From JAFAQB01 sp046724555 (GTDB lineage: Archaea > Thermoproteota > Nitrososphaeria > Nitrososphaerales > Nitrososphaeraceae), in contig JBKOWU010000198.1 in NCBI GenBank assembly GCA_046724555.1, positions 1 through 47,254 of the forward strand: DNA of 47,254 nt, given 5' to 3'. The position numbers and the translations under genes were made by a program. The notes below the pieces were generated by a model. It did no database searches, was not told the origin of the DNA, and saw nothing but the letters and a program-made list of their open reading frames with translations. Every line of letters starts with the position of its first letter. Within the stretch, counting starts at the first letter, position 1. This document shows positions 1 through 9,134 of this stretch, one piece after another.

Positions 1-523
1 GAAAATGTATGCCCTCCGCAATGTGTGAAGATATTCCAAAAAGGGCAGTAGTAATGCTGGCTGTCATTTAATAATAATAAAAACACGACAGCGAATTAAA
101 TACTGATTATAATAGCAGAGAGTTTGGATATGTACTTAGATACTCTTCCGTATCTATTATTTTTGTCTATTTCTAGTTATTCTTTAACTCTCTGAAGTAA
201 ATAGTGCGCTAATAAATTAGATCCTTATTTGCTTAGAATGCTTTTTAAAACCACAGTTATGCGGATAATCCTACCATATAAATTACTGAAAAATGCTTTT
301 TGATGATGTATTATGAGAACAAAACATAAGTATTCTGACTACCACGGTCTAGGATTAGACGTCTAATTGTAAACTATCCAGATAAGACACAACACAATAA
401 AACAGACGAAAGATCAGATCTAGGATAATCTTTAGCTCGCTTGTGTGGTAAAATTGAAAATTCAATACGATGCAAACGTCGTACAAACTTATTTTATATA
501 TCAAGAACTCCGTCAAACAGTTA
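1..523. other. AT-rich non-coding stretch before coaD
   Basis: I see no convincing gene here. The stretch is AT-rich with stops in all frames. An in-frame ATG at 470 could extend the next gene upstream, but the added residues do not look like the start of that family, so I leave this part as non-coding. No tRNA-like or repeat structure was recognised. Confidence 0.5.
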
Positions 524-1006
524 ATGGTGAAAAGGTTTGATTTGGTTGCAACTGGCGGTACCTTTGATGAAATACATTCTGGTCATTTAGCTTTGCTATC
601 CAAAGCCTTTGAACTATGCGAGACTCTAATAATTGGAGTTACCAGTGATGAGTTTGCAACTAAAAGAAAAGGCAAAAATAATATCCATCATAGATATGAG
701 GAAAGAGTTGCAAACCTAAAGGACACGATCAGAGAGAATTTTGGAGATGTTAAATATCAGATCAGTAAATTGGATAATGACTATGGGCCTGTAGTCCTTT
801 CAGCAGATGTATGTGCCCTAGTAGCAAGTACTGAAACTGCAAAAAAAGGAGATGACATTAATAGAATCCGCCACAATAATGGCCTAGCACCTATTGACGT
901 CGTCATGGTTGATTTAGTAAGAGCATATGATGGCAAACCAATCTCTTCCTCACGTATTCGAAGTGGTGAGATTGATGCAGCGGGCAAAAAGTTAAAAGTA
1001 CTGTAA
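524..1006 (+). CDS. coaD: Phosphopantetheine adenylyltransferase, archaeal type
   Basis: Transfers AMP from ATP to 4'-phosphopantetheine to make dephospho-CoA, the penultimate step of CoA synthesis, in the cytoplasm. The protein opens directly into the nucleotidyltransferase fold: ATGGTFDEIHSGH near residues 8-20 holds the HxGH-type motif, and ISSSRIRSG near the C-terminus is the second nucleotide-binding signature. At about 160 residues it has the usual archaeal length. I chose the ATG at 524 because it puts the beta-strand and GGTFD motif at the expected distance from the N-terminus; the upstream ATG at 470 would add 18 unrelated residues. It stands alone on this strand, convergent with the small gene downstream. 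Confidence 0.9.
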   Translation: MVKRFDLVATGGTFDEIHSGHLALLSKAFELCETLIIGVTSDEFATKRKGKNNIHHRYEERVANLKDTIRENFGDVKYQISKLDNDYGPVVLSADVCALVASTETAKKGDDINRIRHNNGLAPIDVVMVDLVRAYDGKPISSSRIRSGEIDAAGKKLKVL

Positions 1007-1151
1007 AATGACGCATCAAACGGATTTTGCTGATCTGCATTTGTTTATTGTACAATTTGTAATATGACTAGAAATCTGATTGGCCACTTACATACGTCAG
1101 ATATATCTTAGACTTACATTTAGTGAATAGATATTTTGTGATAACCTTTGA

Positions 1152-1442
1152 TCATTCTGACAGAACGATTTCTGTTATATGATCATGATAGCTGCTTTGA
1201 TAAACAGTCTTTTTTCCTTGTAGTACATCAGATAGCAACCTGTTTAGCCTTTCAGCATTATTGTCGTCTTTCATAAGAATACAGTGAGAGGTTCTGTCCT
1301 TTAGTACTACAACTACTTCGTTTTCTATGACATCCAATATATCGCGAATATAAGTGCAGCGGTCTTTTTGCAATCCCGTCAAGCCAGCTAATTTCTCCGC
1401 TTCATATCTATCTTCACATTCAAACCTTTCAATGTTGTTCAT
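1152..1442 (-). CDS. Small conserved-looking protein downstream of trpS
   Basis: I do not recognise the family. The product is about 96 residues, charged and soluble, with no membrane segment or Cys motif; it contains a central EVVVVLKDRTSHCILMKDD stretch that looks like beta-strand/turn/strand. The open frame reaches 1526 inside trpS, but the ATG at 1442 lies one nucleotide after the trpS stop (TAA-T-ATG), so I take it as the start, translated by coupling to the synthetase. The tight spacing implies one transcript with trpS. Its role may relate to that operon, but nothing in the sequence shows it. Confidence 0.65.
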   Translation of the reverse strand: MNNIERFECEDRYEAEKLAGLTGLQKDRCTYIRDILDVIENEVVVVLKDRTSHCILMKDDNNAERLNRLLSDVLQGKKTVYQSSYHDHITEIVLSE

Positions 1443-1443
1443 A

Positions 1444-2634
1444 TTAATCACTTGGGTAATTTTCTCTGTCATACATAAAATTTGCAACAAGGTCTTGTGC
1501 TTTTCCTCTGCGTTTCTTAAATTCACTTAGAAAAGACTTTGATTCTCTTGCCAAGTCGCACTTGCATTCTCCACACAGCAAGTTGCCACTCTTACAGCTT
1601 ATTAGACGTTCATCCGATTGTTTTTCAGTATCAAAAAAATACCTTAAATGCCAGAAAACAGGACAGCCAATGGCGTTTCCTCCCAACATTCTTTGAAGCC
1701 GCACAGTAGCTTGACCGCCAGTAAATGCACCGGAAACCTTTTTGTCTATAATCTCCGGTCCGTCTGAAGTGAATAATGCAGTTTCGGGTTTAGAAGAGGA
1801 CATTTTGCCTGATACTCCTATACCAGGCAGAAACTTACTATGGATCTGTGCAGGTTTATAATAACCCATCCGTTCAGATATATCTCTTGTCATTCTCCAA
1901 TATGGATCTTGATCTATTGCAGCAGGAATCAAAACAGGCGTTGGCTTGCCTTCTATGACAGAGGGTAGGAAACACGGAGCAGCCTGGATAGGTGGGAATC
2001 CTATCATACCGATATTAGTAGAGTTTGAAAAACCAAAGACAGCCCTTGCTGTAGAAAAAGTAGTTTTCTTAGCAATTTCCATCGCTATAGGATATAGATA
2101 TTTAATATGTTTTGTGTCAACTATGATCCTTGTTTTTTTTGGGTCAAATCCTACCGCAATAATGTCAAGTATATTTTCATAAGTATAATGCCTGATCTCT
2201 TCTTGTGTCCTGTCTTGCCCGTGTAGGAATTTTTCGTCATCTGTTAATTGGAATATAAGATTCGATCCAAATTTGTCCTGTAGATACTTAGTGAACAACC
2301 ATGGAAGCAAATGTCCCATGTGAATCATGCCTGAGGGTCCTCTGCCAGTATAAAGGTAAAATTTCTCACCATTCTCATATTTATTTAGTATCCAATCAAA
2401 ATCTCGATGTGAAAAAAAATATTGTAATTTTAACATTGGATGTACATCTCCGGTAAATTTCATGACCTTATCAATTATCGATTTTGTTACTGGCTGCGTG
2501 CCAAACTGTTCTATCAATTTGTTGTAGTCTATTTCTCCTTCTACTTCCCATGGTGTTACTTTAAAATGATCCTCATAGTTAGATTTCTCGTTGCCGCATT
2601 GATGCGTAGTATTACGAAAAATAGCATCTGACAT
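1444..2634 (-). CDS. trpS: Tryptophanyl-tRNA synthetase
   Basis: Class I aminoacyl-tRNA synthetase that charges tRNA-Trp. The HIGH signature appears as GMIHMGH at residues 102-108, preceded by YTGRGPSG, and the KMSKS loop as GKMSSSKPET near residue 275. The eukaryote/archaea-type sequence AAIDQDPYWRMTRD precedes it. Length 396 fits archaeal TrpRS. It is divergent from pheS with about 70 bp between start codons, so the intergenic segment must hold two promoters. It is followed after one nucleotide by the small gene at 1442. Three synthetase subunit genes are clustered here, but trpS is on the opposite strand from pheST. Confidence 0.95.
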   Translation of the reverse strand: MSDAIFRNTTHQCGNEKSNYEDHFKVTPWEVEGEIDYNKLIEQFGTQPVTKSIIDKVMKFTGDVHPMLKLQYFFSHRDFDWILNKYENGEKFYLYTGRGPSGMIHMGHLLPWLFTKYLQDKFGSNLIFQLTDDEKFLHGQDRTQEEIRHYTYENILDIIAVGFDPKKTRIIVDTKHIKYLYPIAMEIAKKTTFSTARAVFGFSNSTNIGMIGFPPIQAAPCFLPSVIEGKPTPVLIPAAIDQDPYWRMTRDISERMGYYKPAQIHSKFLPGIGVSGKMSSSKPETALFTSDGPEIIDKKVSGAFTGGQATVRLQRMLGGNAIGCPVFWHLRYFFDTEKQSDERLISCKSGNLLCGECKCDLARESKSFLSEFKKRRGKAQDLVANFMYDRENYPSD

Positions 2635-2707
2635 AATTTTATAGAGACAAACAATTGCTTTAAAGGTTTAAAAAGTGTTCTTATCTCAAATTTAATGTAG
2701 ACAGCCA

Positions 2708-4222
2708 ATGGTTGATGATAGCCCCCAGCTCCACCCGATTGAGAAATTATTATTGGAAAGACTTGTAAATAGCGATCCAATATCAATTGAAAAGCTGGTG
2801 GAGACTTCTGATCTGTCTGTAGACCAAGTAAGACGTGGTATAGAATGGCTAAAATTTAAGAAATTGATCGCCTCAATTGACAAGTTGTATGATGTAATTT
2901 CACTTGGATCAAATGGGTTTGAGGCATGCAAGAAAGGATTACCTGAACGAAGACTTGTAAACGCAATAAAAAATGGAAACAACTCTGTGGCGTCTGTTTT
3001 AAAAAGTGGATTTCTGAAACCAGATGAAATTAATGCAGCAATTGCAATCGCGAAACGAAATCATTGGATACAATTCACTCAGTTGCAAAATGGGGACAAA
3101 AAATTCTTACTAACAGCAGAAGCTGATTTTTTATCTAGCGAAGAAAAACTGCTGCAAAAGGTAGTAAACCTAAATAACAGTGTAGAAGTCTTTGAACTTA
3201 GCTCTGAAGAGAAACAGGCTATCGAACTATTGAAGAGACGACCTAATTATATTACCGAACATGAACACAAGTATTCGGAAATTATTCTACTAGAAAGCGG
3301 CAGAAGATTAATACAAACGATGTATACTGGTACAGACAACTTAGAACGCAAACTAACAACAGATATGATTGTATCAGGCAAATGGAAGGACACTAGATTT
3401 AGCTCACTGGACGTGATGGCACATGTTCCATACTTGTATGCTGGAAGACAACATCCGCTTACAGATATTATCGATGAGGTAAAGGAAATTTTTTTCAGCA
3501 TGGGATTCACTGAAATCGATGGACCAGTTATCAAGGCTAGTTTCTGGAACTTTGATGTACTATTTATTCCGCAAGATCATCCTGCCAGAGAGATGCAAGA
3601 TACATTTTACATTGCCAGAGCCAAGCAGGATGAATTTGCAAATCCAGATCAAATTCAAAAGGTGTCTTCGATGCAAAAGAAGGGTTGGAATTCTGATTGG
3701 AACATAGAAGATGCTAGGAGATTAGTGCTCAGGACACATACAACATCAGCTACTATAGGATATCTTGCAAATAATAAACCTCAAAGCGCAAGGGTATTCT
3801 CGATTGGGCGGGTATTTAGAAATGAGAAGGTATCATATAAACACCTGGTAGAATTTAATCAAGTGGAAGGAATAGTCACTGATAAGCACGTAACTTTACG
3901 TGATTTAATGGGCTTACAAAAAGAATTTTATTCAAAGTTAGGAATCAAGAAGATAAAATTTTGGCCAACATTTTTTCCATATACAGAACCGTCACTCCAA
4001 TCAATGATATATAACTGCGCTTTAGACAAGTGGGTTGAGATGGGAGGAATGGGAATTTTCAGACCCGAGGTTACACATCCACTTGGCATAAAGAATCCTG
4101 TACTGGCGTGGGGGGTTGGAATAGAAAGAATCGCAATGTTACGATTTGGACTAAACGATGTTCGAGATCTGTATGCTAATGACTTAGGATTGTTAAGGAA
4201 TCTTCCTAAATGCCAGTTGTAA
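2708..4222 (+). CDS. pheS: Phenylalanyl-tRNA synthetase alpha subunit
   Basis: Catalytic class II subunit of the (alpha-beta)2 PheRS. The long N-terminal part (about residues 1-200) is the winged-helix tRNA-binding region typical of archaeal/eukaryal PheS, and explains the 504-residue length. The catalytic core follows: HPLTDIIDEVKEIFFSMGF, the motif 2 area around GRVFRNEKVSYKHLVEFNQVEG, and motif 3 AWGVGIERIAMLRFGLNDVR near the C-terminus. The stop overlaps the start of pheT by 13 nt, so the two subunits are translationally coupled. The ATG at 2708 lies soon after the divergent promoter region shared with trpS. Confidence 0.96.
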   Translation: MVDDSPQLHPIEKLLLERLVNSDPISIEKLVETSDLSVDQVRRGIEWLKFKKLIASIDKLYDVISLGSNGFEACKKGLPERRLVNAIKNGNNSVASVLKSGFLKPDEINAAIAIAKRNHWIQFTQLQNGDKKFLLTAEADFLSSEEKLLQKVVNLNNSVEVFELSSEEKQAIELLKRRPNYITEHEHKYSEIILLESGRRLIQTMYTGTDNLERKLTTDMIVSGKWKDTRFSSLDVMAHVPYLYAGRQHPLTDIIDEVKEIFFSMGFTEIDGPVIKASFWNFDVLFIPQDHPAREMQDTFYIARAKQDEFANPDQIQKVSSMQKKGWNSDWNIEDARRLVLRTHTTSATIGYLANNKPQSARVFSIGRVFRNEKVSYKHLVEFNQVEGIVTDKHVTLRDLMGLQKEFYSKLGIKKIKFWPTFFPYTEPSLQSMIYNCALDKWVEMGGMGIFRPEVTHPLGIKNPVLAWGVGIERIAMLRFGLNDVRDLYANDLGLLRNLPKCQL

Positions 4223-5865
4223 ATTTTACTATAGAAAGATTATACAAGTTCCTTCCCGGTATAGATCTCAATCGAGTCCTGGAAGTGTTGCCATTTATCG
4301 GACTTGATATTGAAGGTATTGACAGCGAGGTTTTGAGGATCGAATACAATCCCAACAGACCTGACTTTGCATCAGATTACGGTATAGTTAGGGCACTTCG
4401 TGGACTATTGGGGATAGAAACCGGAATTCCAAAATTAAAAATCAACAAAGAAGTTAAAAATCATTGTGTCAATGTAGACAAGTCGGTATGTGATACCAGG
4501 CCATACATTGTTGCTTTAATTGCCAAAAATGGAAAATTAGACAACAGTACTATTACGCAGCTAACAGCAATGCAAGATGATCTCCAAAACGGGATAGGAA
4601 GGGTAAGAAGGAAAGCCTCTATAGGAATACATAACATGGACGCAATCCAATTTCCTGTGAGATATTGTACAGTAAATGAGGATTTTTCATTTATTCCACT
4701 TAAACAAGAGTCTCGCCAGGAAATCAAGTCCATTTTAAAAAGATCAAAGATAGGAGAAGACTATGGTCATATACTGGGAGGAGTAAAGAGATATCCTATT
4801 GTTGTTGATTCGAAGGATAATGTATTGGCGTTTCCTCCAATTGTGAATGGTAATACAACAAAGATTAGTACTGACACTAATAATTTATTTATAGAAATCA
4901 CCGGTAACAACATAAAAACTGTAGAGGATATACTGGCAATTTTAGCAATTACGTTATACGACGCCGGTTTTGAACTCCATAACGTTACCATAAATAATTT
5001 CGATGGGAATGCATACACGCCGAGAATGGATGTTTCACATATCGATACTAATACGTCTGATATCAATATACTACTTGGATTAGATGTTCAAGTAAGTGAA
5101 ATTGTTAGATGTTTGAAAAAAAGCAGACTCGATGCTAAAGAAACAAGAAACAAGAAAATCATTCAGTGTTGTATCCCAAGATATAGAATTGATATTCTCA
5201 ATTATGTAGACATAGCTGAAGAAGTTGCAATAGGTTATGGCATCTATAACCTAAAACCCACTATCCCACATACTACACTAGTAGGACAGAAGGACGTGAC
5301 TTCTACTTACATTAACATAATGAGAAATACAATGGTGGGCCTGCAAATGCTTGAAATTGTCAATTTTAGTCTTGTCAGCAAGAAAATTCAATATAGTTTG
5401 CCGGGTATAGCGGAACCCGAAAAGGTACCTTCGGTCATCGCTACAAAGAGTAGGGAACATGAGGTGCTTAGGGATATGTTGATACCTTCACTTCTTAAAT
5501 CGTTGTCACGCAACATTCATGAGGAATATCCTCAAAAACTTTTCGAAATTGGCAAGATTTTCAACTGGGGTCAGAATATCAATGAGTATTGGAGTCTCGC
5601 TGCTATAGTGGCGCATAATGCTGCAGACTACACAGAAGTGAAATCCATTATGCAGACATTATTAAAGCTAAGCTTCGGCAAATCTGTTACCACGAAAGTT
5701 GCCTCTCACTCGGTTTTCATTCATGGCAGATGCGCAAGCATTATTGTGGATGATGAATCTGTAGGCATTTTAGGAGAGATTACTCCTTTTGCAATAGATA
5801 ATTTCAAATTGAGAGTCCCGGTGGCAGCTTTTGAGTTAAATATATCTAAATTACTTCGAAATTAG
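4210..5865 (+). CDS. pheT: Phenylalanyl-tRNA synthetase beta subunit
   Basis: Non-catalytic beta chain of PheRS, carrying the B3/B4 editing region, B5 domain and a degenerate class II fold. The 551-residue length is that of the short archaeal form, without the bacterial N-terminal OB domain. Seen features are an N-terminal EYNPNRPDFASDYGIVRALRG segment, a B3/B4 region around residues 90-200, and a B5-like CIPRYRIDILNYVDIAEEVAIGYG segment near residue 330. It overlaps pheS by 13 nt and is probably made from the same transcript. No downstream partner follows on the strand for about 340 bp. Confidence 0.96.
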   Translation: MPVVNFTIERLYKFLPGIDLNRVLEVLPFIGLDIEGIDSEVLRIEYNPNRPDFASDYGIVRALRGLLGIETGIPKLKINKEVKNHCVNVDKSVCDTRPYIVALIAKNGKLDNSTITQLTAMQDDLQNGIGRVRRKASIGIHNMDAIQFPVRYCTVNEDFSFIPLKQESRQEIKSILKRSKIGEDYGHILGGVKRYPIVVDSKDNVLAFPPIVNGNTTKISTDTNNLFIEITGNNIKTVEDILAILAITLYDAGFELHNVTINNFDGNAYTPRMDVSHIDTNTSDINILLGLDVQVSEIVRCLKKSRLDAKETRNKKIIQCCIPRYRIDILNYVDIAEEVAIGYGIYNLKPTIPHTTLVGQKDVTSTYINIMRNTMVGLQMLEIVNFSLVSKKIQYSLPGIAEPEKVPSVIATKSREHEVLRDMLIPSLLKSLSRNIHEEYPQKLFEIGKIFNWGQNINEYWSLAAIVAHNAADYTEVKSIMQTLLKLSFGKSVTTKVASHSVFIHGRCASIIVDDESVGILGEITPFAIDNFKLRVPVAAFELNISKLLRN

Positions 5866-5904
5866 AGATGAATTTTTATCTTAGAATAATTCATATATCA
5901 TTGC

Positions 5905-6070
5905 CGAACTTGCACGCTTATGGATTACTAGGATAATGAGAATTACTCCTAGTTTGACAAGGTGTGTTGAAAAGCAGGCACCCCGTTATAGAGAGTGCAC
6001 TAGGAGGAGTACACTTAAGTGTATGGCTACCAATGATTATGTGTGAGTCAGAGGCGGGGTATAAAATAAT
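5905..6070 (+). ncRNA. Candidate structured RNA / leader between pheT and next gene
   Basis: No ORF is apparent, but the stretch is rich in complementary segments. ACTAGGA-TAAT (5927-5937) pairs with ATTA-c-TCCTAGT (5942-5953) around a GAGA tetraloop, giving 11 bp with one bulge. The same CTCCTAGT can instead pair with ACTAGGAG at 5999-6006. ACCCCG near 5980 can pair with CGGGGT near 6055. A perfect 14-bp palindrome (TACACTTAAGTGTA) lies at 6010-6023. An A/T box (TCATATAT) sits near 5890, about 30 nt before the first arm. I match no known RNA family, and the strand is a guess from that A/T box. Confidence 0.35.
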
Positions 6071-6206
6071 ATTTTGACGTTGTGCTTATGCTAACAAAAA
6101 AGTGTGTTTAGGCTTTAGTAAGGTTGACTTGTGATACTGATGTACAGCTCAAACCATAGACTATAAAGGTCTAAATAGTGACACGACGTGATAACTATAA
6201 ATATAA

Positions 6207-6923
6207 ATGATAAGAGCCCTAACTAATTATATGTCGATAAATGTATCCAATATTGATAGAAATGTATTATTTTACTCTGTTAATATTCAGAGATATATCA
6301 CGCTCTTATCTTTGATTTTAGGGGTACTACTCTGTTCTTCTTTGGTCTCATCATATCCATCTGTTCTAGCACAAAGTAGTAATGGGGGTGTTGGTGCTAG
6401 TGCGACCAATCAGTATCAGGGAGGTCAAGGAATGATTTTGGAAAAGATTTCTGATAAAGGAAACTACCGAGTACAGATAATGTGGAATGCTTTGTCCACT
6501 CAAGGTGGTAGTGCTATGCCTTCTGGTAATGCTAAACCTTCGCCTACCATTCCAAAACAAGGATTTGAGATGGAAATAGACTTTCTAAACGCAAGTGCTC
6601 CACTGCCGACCGGAAAAACGGTTCCACAAAAAGAGAGTGGTATAAAGAGTGAGAGCCCAGTTGGCGCAAGTGTTAATCAGATTCCCACCCCATCTATTAT
6701 CCAAACAACAGTTCCTGTAGACAGTTATGATATAACGATTTATTCAGATCACGGACAAGAGTTATGGAAAAAACTAAATCAACCGGTGACTGCAGGCAGA
6801 GGAGTTCAAAGAGTCATATTTGAAAACAGCAATTATACCGGCGGAATAACTATTCAAATTACGAACATCAAGTCAGGTAATATACCGCCAAATGCTGTAA
6901 CATTTACAGCAAAAGTCGCTTAA
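6207..6923 (+). CDS. Secreted or membrane-anchored protein, unknown function
   Basis: About 230 residues. A hydrophobic segment (YITLLSLILGVLLCSSLV, about residues 30-50) is followed by a signal-peptidase-like YPSVLAQSS site, so the rest is likely exported. The mature part is a Ser/Pro/Gly-rich linker followed by a beta-rich C-terminus (SYDITIYSDHGQELWKK ... GGITIQITNIKSG), suggesting an extracellular beta-sandwich. I know no named family. An A/T box (CTATAAATA near 6193-6201) lies about 30 nt upstream of an in-frame ATG at 6231, so that may be the true leaderless start, leaving only a short cytoplasmic tail. It faces the Cys-repeat gene on the other strand. Confidence 0.7.
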   Translation: MIRALTNYMSINVSNIDRNVLFYSVNIQRYITLLSLILGVLLCSSLVSSYPSVLAQSSNGGVGASATNQYQGGQGMILEKISDKGNYRVQIMWNALSTQGGSAMPSGNAKPSPTIPKQGFEMEIDFLNASAPLPTGKTVPQKESGIKSESPVGASVNQIPTPSIIQTTVPVDSYDITIYSDHGQELWKKLNQPVTAGRGVQRVIFENSNYTGGITIQITNIKSGNIPPNAVTFTAKVA

Positions 6924-6930
6924 TATTAAT

Positions 6931-8279
6931 TCATCTCTTTTTCCTAGTCGCATGTTTATCGATCGGGATATGTATGTCTTTGTCTGAAACTGTGACTGTT
7001 ATAGTCTGTTCGTGTCCTCGTATAATAGGATCTTTGTTTACGGAGATGGATAAAGATAGAGTTTTTGTAGGACATTTTCCATTTAGTAGCCCTGTGCCAT
7101 CAGGACATACAGGAACACATTTGTTTTGAACAGCATCATAGCGTTCATCTTTTTTACATGGTGGATTTGGAACGCATTTGTTTAGCTTAGATTCATAGTG
7201 TTGGTTCTTGGGGCAGTTGTCTGGAACGCATTTCTTTTGGTTAGTGTCGTAGTGCTGGTCTTTTGGACATGTTATTACATCCGGAACACATTCGTTTACT
7301 TTGGGATCAAAGTGTTCGCCTGTTTTACATACTGGGACAGGACATTGACTGGCTATTTCCTTTGGTTGAGGACATATTGGGCAATCATTACTACTCCCTC
7401 CTGAGACTCCTTGAGGCATTATGCATGGTAGTTTATCTGGCACACATTTGTTCTGGCTAGGATCAAAGTGTTCATCTGTTTTACATACCGGCGGAGGTGG
7501 AGGACATGATATACCTATTACTGCTGATTGACATGGAGGCGGACAATCTGAAGATCCCTCTTGACATGGTGGTGTAGGACATGATGGATCGCTTGGATTG
7601 GCTGTACAATCAACTTTGCATGATGGATCTTCTGGGTTTTTGGTACAATCAGGTTTACATGATGGATCATTTGGAGTTGTGCTACAGTCTACTGGTTGTG
7701 TAGTGCAAGATGTATCATTGGGATTTGCTTTACAATCTATTGGTGGTGGCGGTGGTGGAGTACATGATGGATCATTAGGATTGGTATTGCAGTCAATTGG
7801 CGTGGAGTAGTCTTACATGATGGATCATTTGGAGTTGTGCTACAGTCCATAGGTCCTGATGGTTGCGGAGATCCTGTCGAGCCTGAACATTCAGGTGCAG
7901 TTGATCCTTCTTCACATGTTCCTGGCGGTGGCGGAGGTGGAGGCGTAGATGGTATCACTGTCGGGGTAGGTTCTTCTATAGGTAGTTGAGTTGGTGTACT
8001 TGGCTCTTCTGTTGTTGGATTACCATTCCCACCTGTTTCGCCGCTGCCACTGCCACCATTACTACCAGCGCTGCTTCCTCCATCACTATTACCTCCATCC
8101 TTGCTTCCTCTACCATCGTCACTCTTATCTCCTCCAGAAGATCCCTCAGATTTTGTGGCATAAGCATCCATACTGATAGCCATATTGCCTTTGAGAATAC
8201 CTGAAGATGTTAAAGAGAAAGCCAGCGTTGAAACAAAGAATAGTATAATGAAACCACGGGTTTTATTACCCTCCTCCAT
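6931..8279 (-). pseudogene. Secreted Cys-repeat surface protein, broken by one frameshift
   Basis: Two open frames on this strand join into one protein of about 449 residues if one base is restored near 7801 (GCC GTG where GCGGTG would keep frame). The first part has a hydrophobic signal segment (GFIILFFVSTLAFSLTSSG), a long Gly/Ser/Asp linker and Pro-rich runs. It then gives about six repeats of the pattern DCxxxPNDPSC. After these come five repeats of about 20 residues of the form CKxxEHxDxxxNKCVP, then a beta-rich C-terminal tail. The total of 1349 bp is one short of a multiple of three. The repeats stay intact on both sides of the lesion, so it is either recent or a sequence error. An A/T box (CATATATATTAAAT) lies about 30 nt upstream of the ATG. 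Probably cell-surface; ligand unknown. Confidence 0.7.
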
Positions 8280-8525
8280 TCCTCAGTATTGTTGAATTTA
8301 ATATATATGGAATACCATATGTGGACAATAATCATTGTTGCTGCCAAGTTGTAGCAAATCTCTGCTACTTTATAGAAAAATTACTTTAGATAGTAACAGA
8401 AAGGAAAACCAATGTCAGATAGACAGTAGAATTTTCGGACACAGACAAGACAAGCTTGGAATCAAATAAAGGAATATGATTTCATGAGTCCAATCGCACA
8501 TAAAGAAGCAAGATGTAGATGAAAT

Positions 8526-8774
8526 ATGACAAACTGGCATGATAGCCCATTGATGATAGTTAAGAGTGCTGATCCCATTATACATGAAGGAGCAAGTCTA
8601 AAGAAAATGCTAAATGAACTAGAAGCACTTTTAGCCAATGGATATACGTTGAAATCCACAACAGAATGCAATGGCGAAATATTTGCATTCTTGTTAAATG
8701 AATCTGAATTAACGCATGGATTAGAAAGCAAAACAACAATTACAACGATAGAAGAACATACATCTGAAGAGTGA
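8526..8774 (+). CDS. Small hypothetical protein
   Basis: An 82-residue soluble protein with no membrane segment and no recognised motif. It reads like an alpha/beta fold: a predicted helix (SLKKMLNELEALLANGYTL) is followed by strands (KSTTECNGEIFAFLLNES). The tail is acidic and Thr-rich. It starts at the first ATG of the frame. It stands alone between the secreted Cys-repeat gene and a small minus-strand gene, with no clear operon partner. Function not assigned. Confidence 0.55.
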   Translation: MTNWHDSPLMIVKSADPIIHEGASLKKMLNELEALLANGYTLKSTTECNGEIFAFLLNESELTHGLESKTTITTIEEHTSEE

Positions 8775-8860
8775 TACAATTAACTCACGATAACAGAATT
8801 GCGGCTCACTCTATATGCAGATGTTACTCAAAAATAAGAATGCTATGTATATGATGACAA

Positions 8861-9003
8861 TTAGCTAACTCCTGCAGGTGGCTGATAACCTTCTTGGCTG
8901 TGGTCAATTCTCTTGTGAGAGTTCAATGTTTCAGCACTATCAAAAACTTTGCTTTGCCTTTAGAAGGAGAACTAGGTCTTCTGGAATTTGATGCTGTAGC
9001 CAC
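8861..9003 (-). pseudogene. Small C2H2-helix-like gene with a poly-T frameshift
   Basis: Not a single open frame. From a GTG at 9003 the frame gives a basic Ser/Pro/Lys-rich start (ATASNSRRPSSPSKGKAKF). It then loses frame at a run of five T (about 8955); adding one T continues as FDSAETLNSHKRIDHSQEGY and ends PPAGVS before TAA at 8861. The FxSAExLNxHKRxDH part matches the helix half of a C2H2 zinc finger, with both His but without the usual upstream Cys pair. The restored product would be about 47 residues. The 143-bp length, one short of a codon multiple, supports a single lost base. Could be a sequencing error or a dead gene. Confidence 0.4.
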
Positions 9004-9134
9004 TACATATCATCTTGAGTGTACATATCCATAGACGTATAATTAAGACTTGAGGTGCTCAAATGGCATGCATTCTAGCTAAGAATTAAAGTCACAGCGA
9101 CTAGATGCATCATCCGTTGCAAAATAAAGAGACC

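Noticed and set aside
470..523. Upstream ATG extending coaD by 18 residues
   Set aside because: The added residues do not fit the family start, and the fold begins directly after the ATG at 524.
5880..6070. tRNA or RNase P RNA in the structured gap
   Set aside because: No T-loop GTTCRA pattern with acceptor pairing, and none of the RNase P conserved regions seen.
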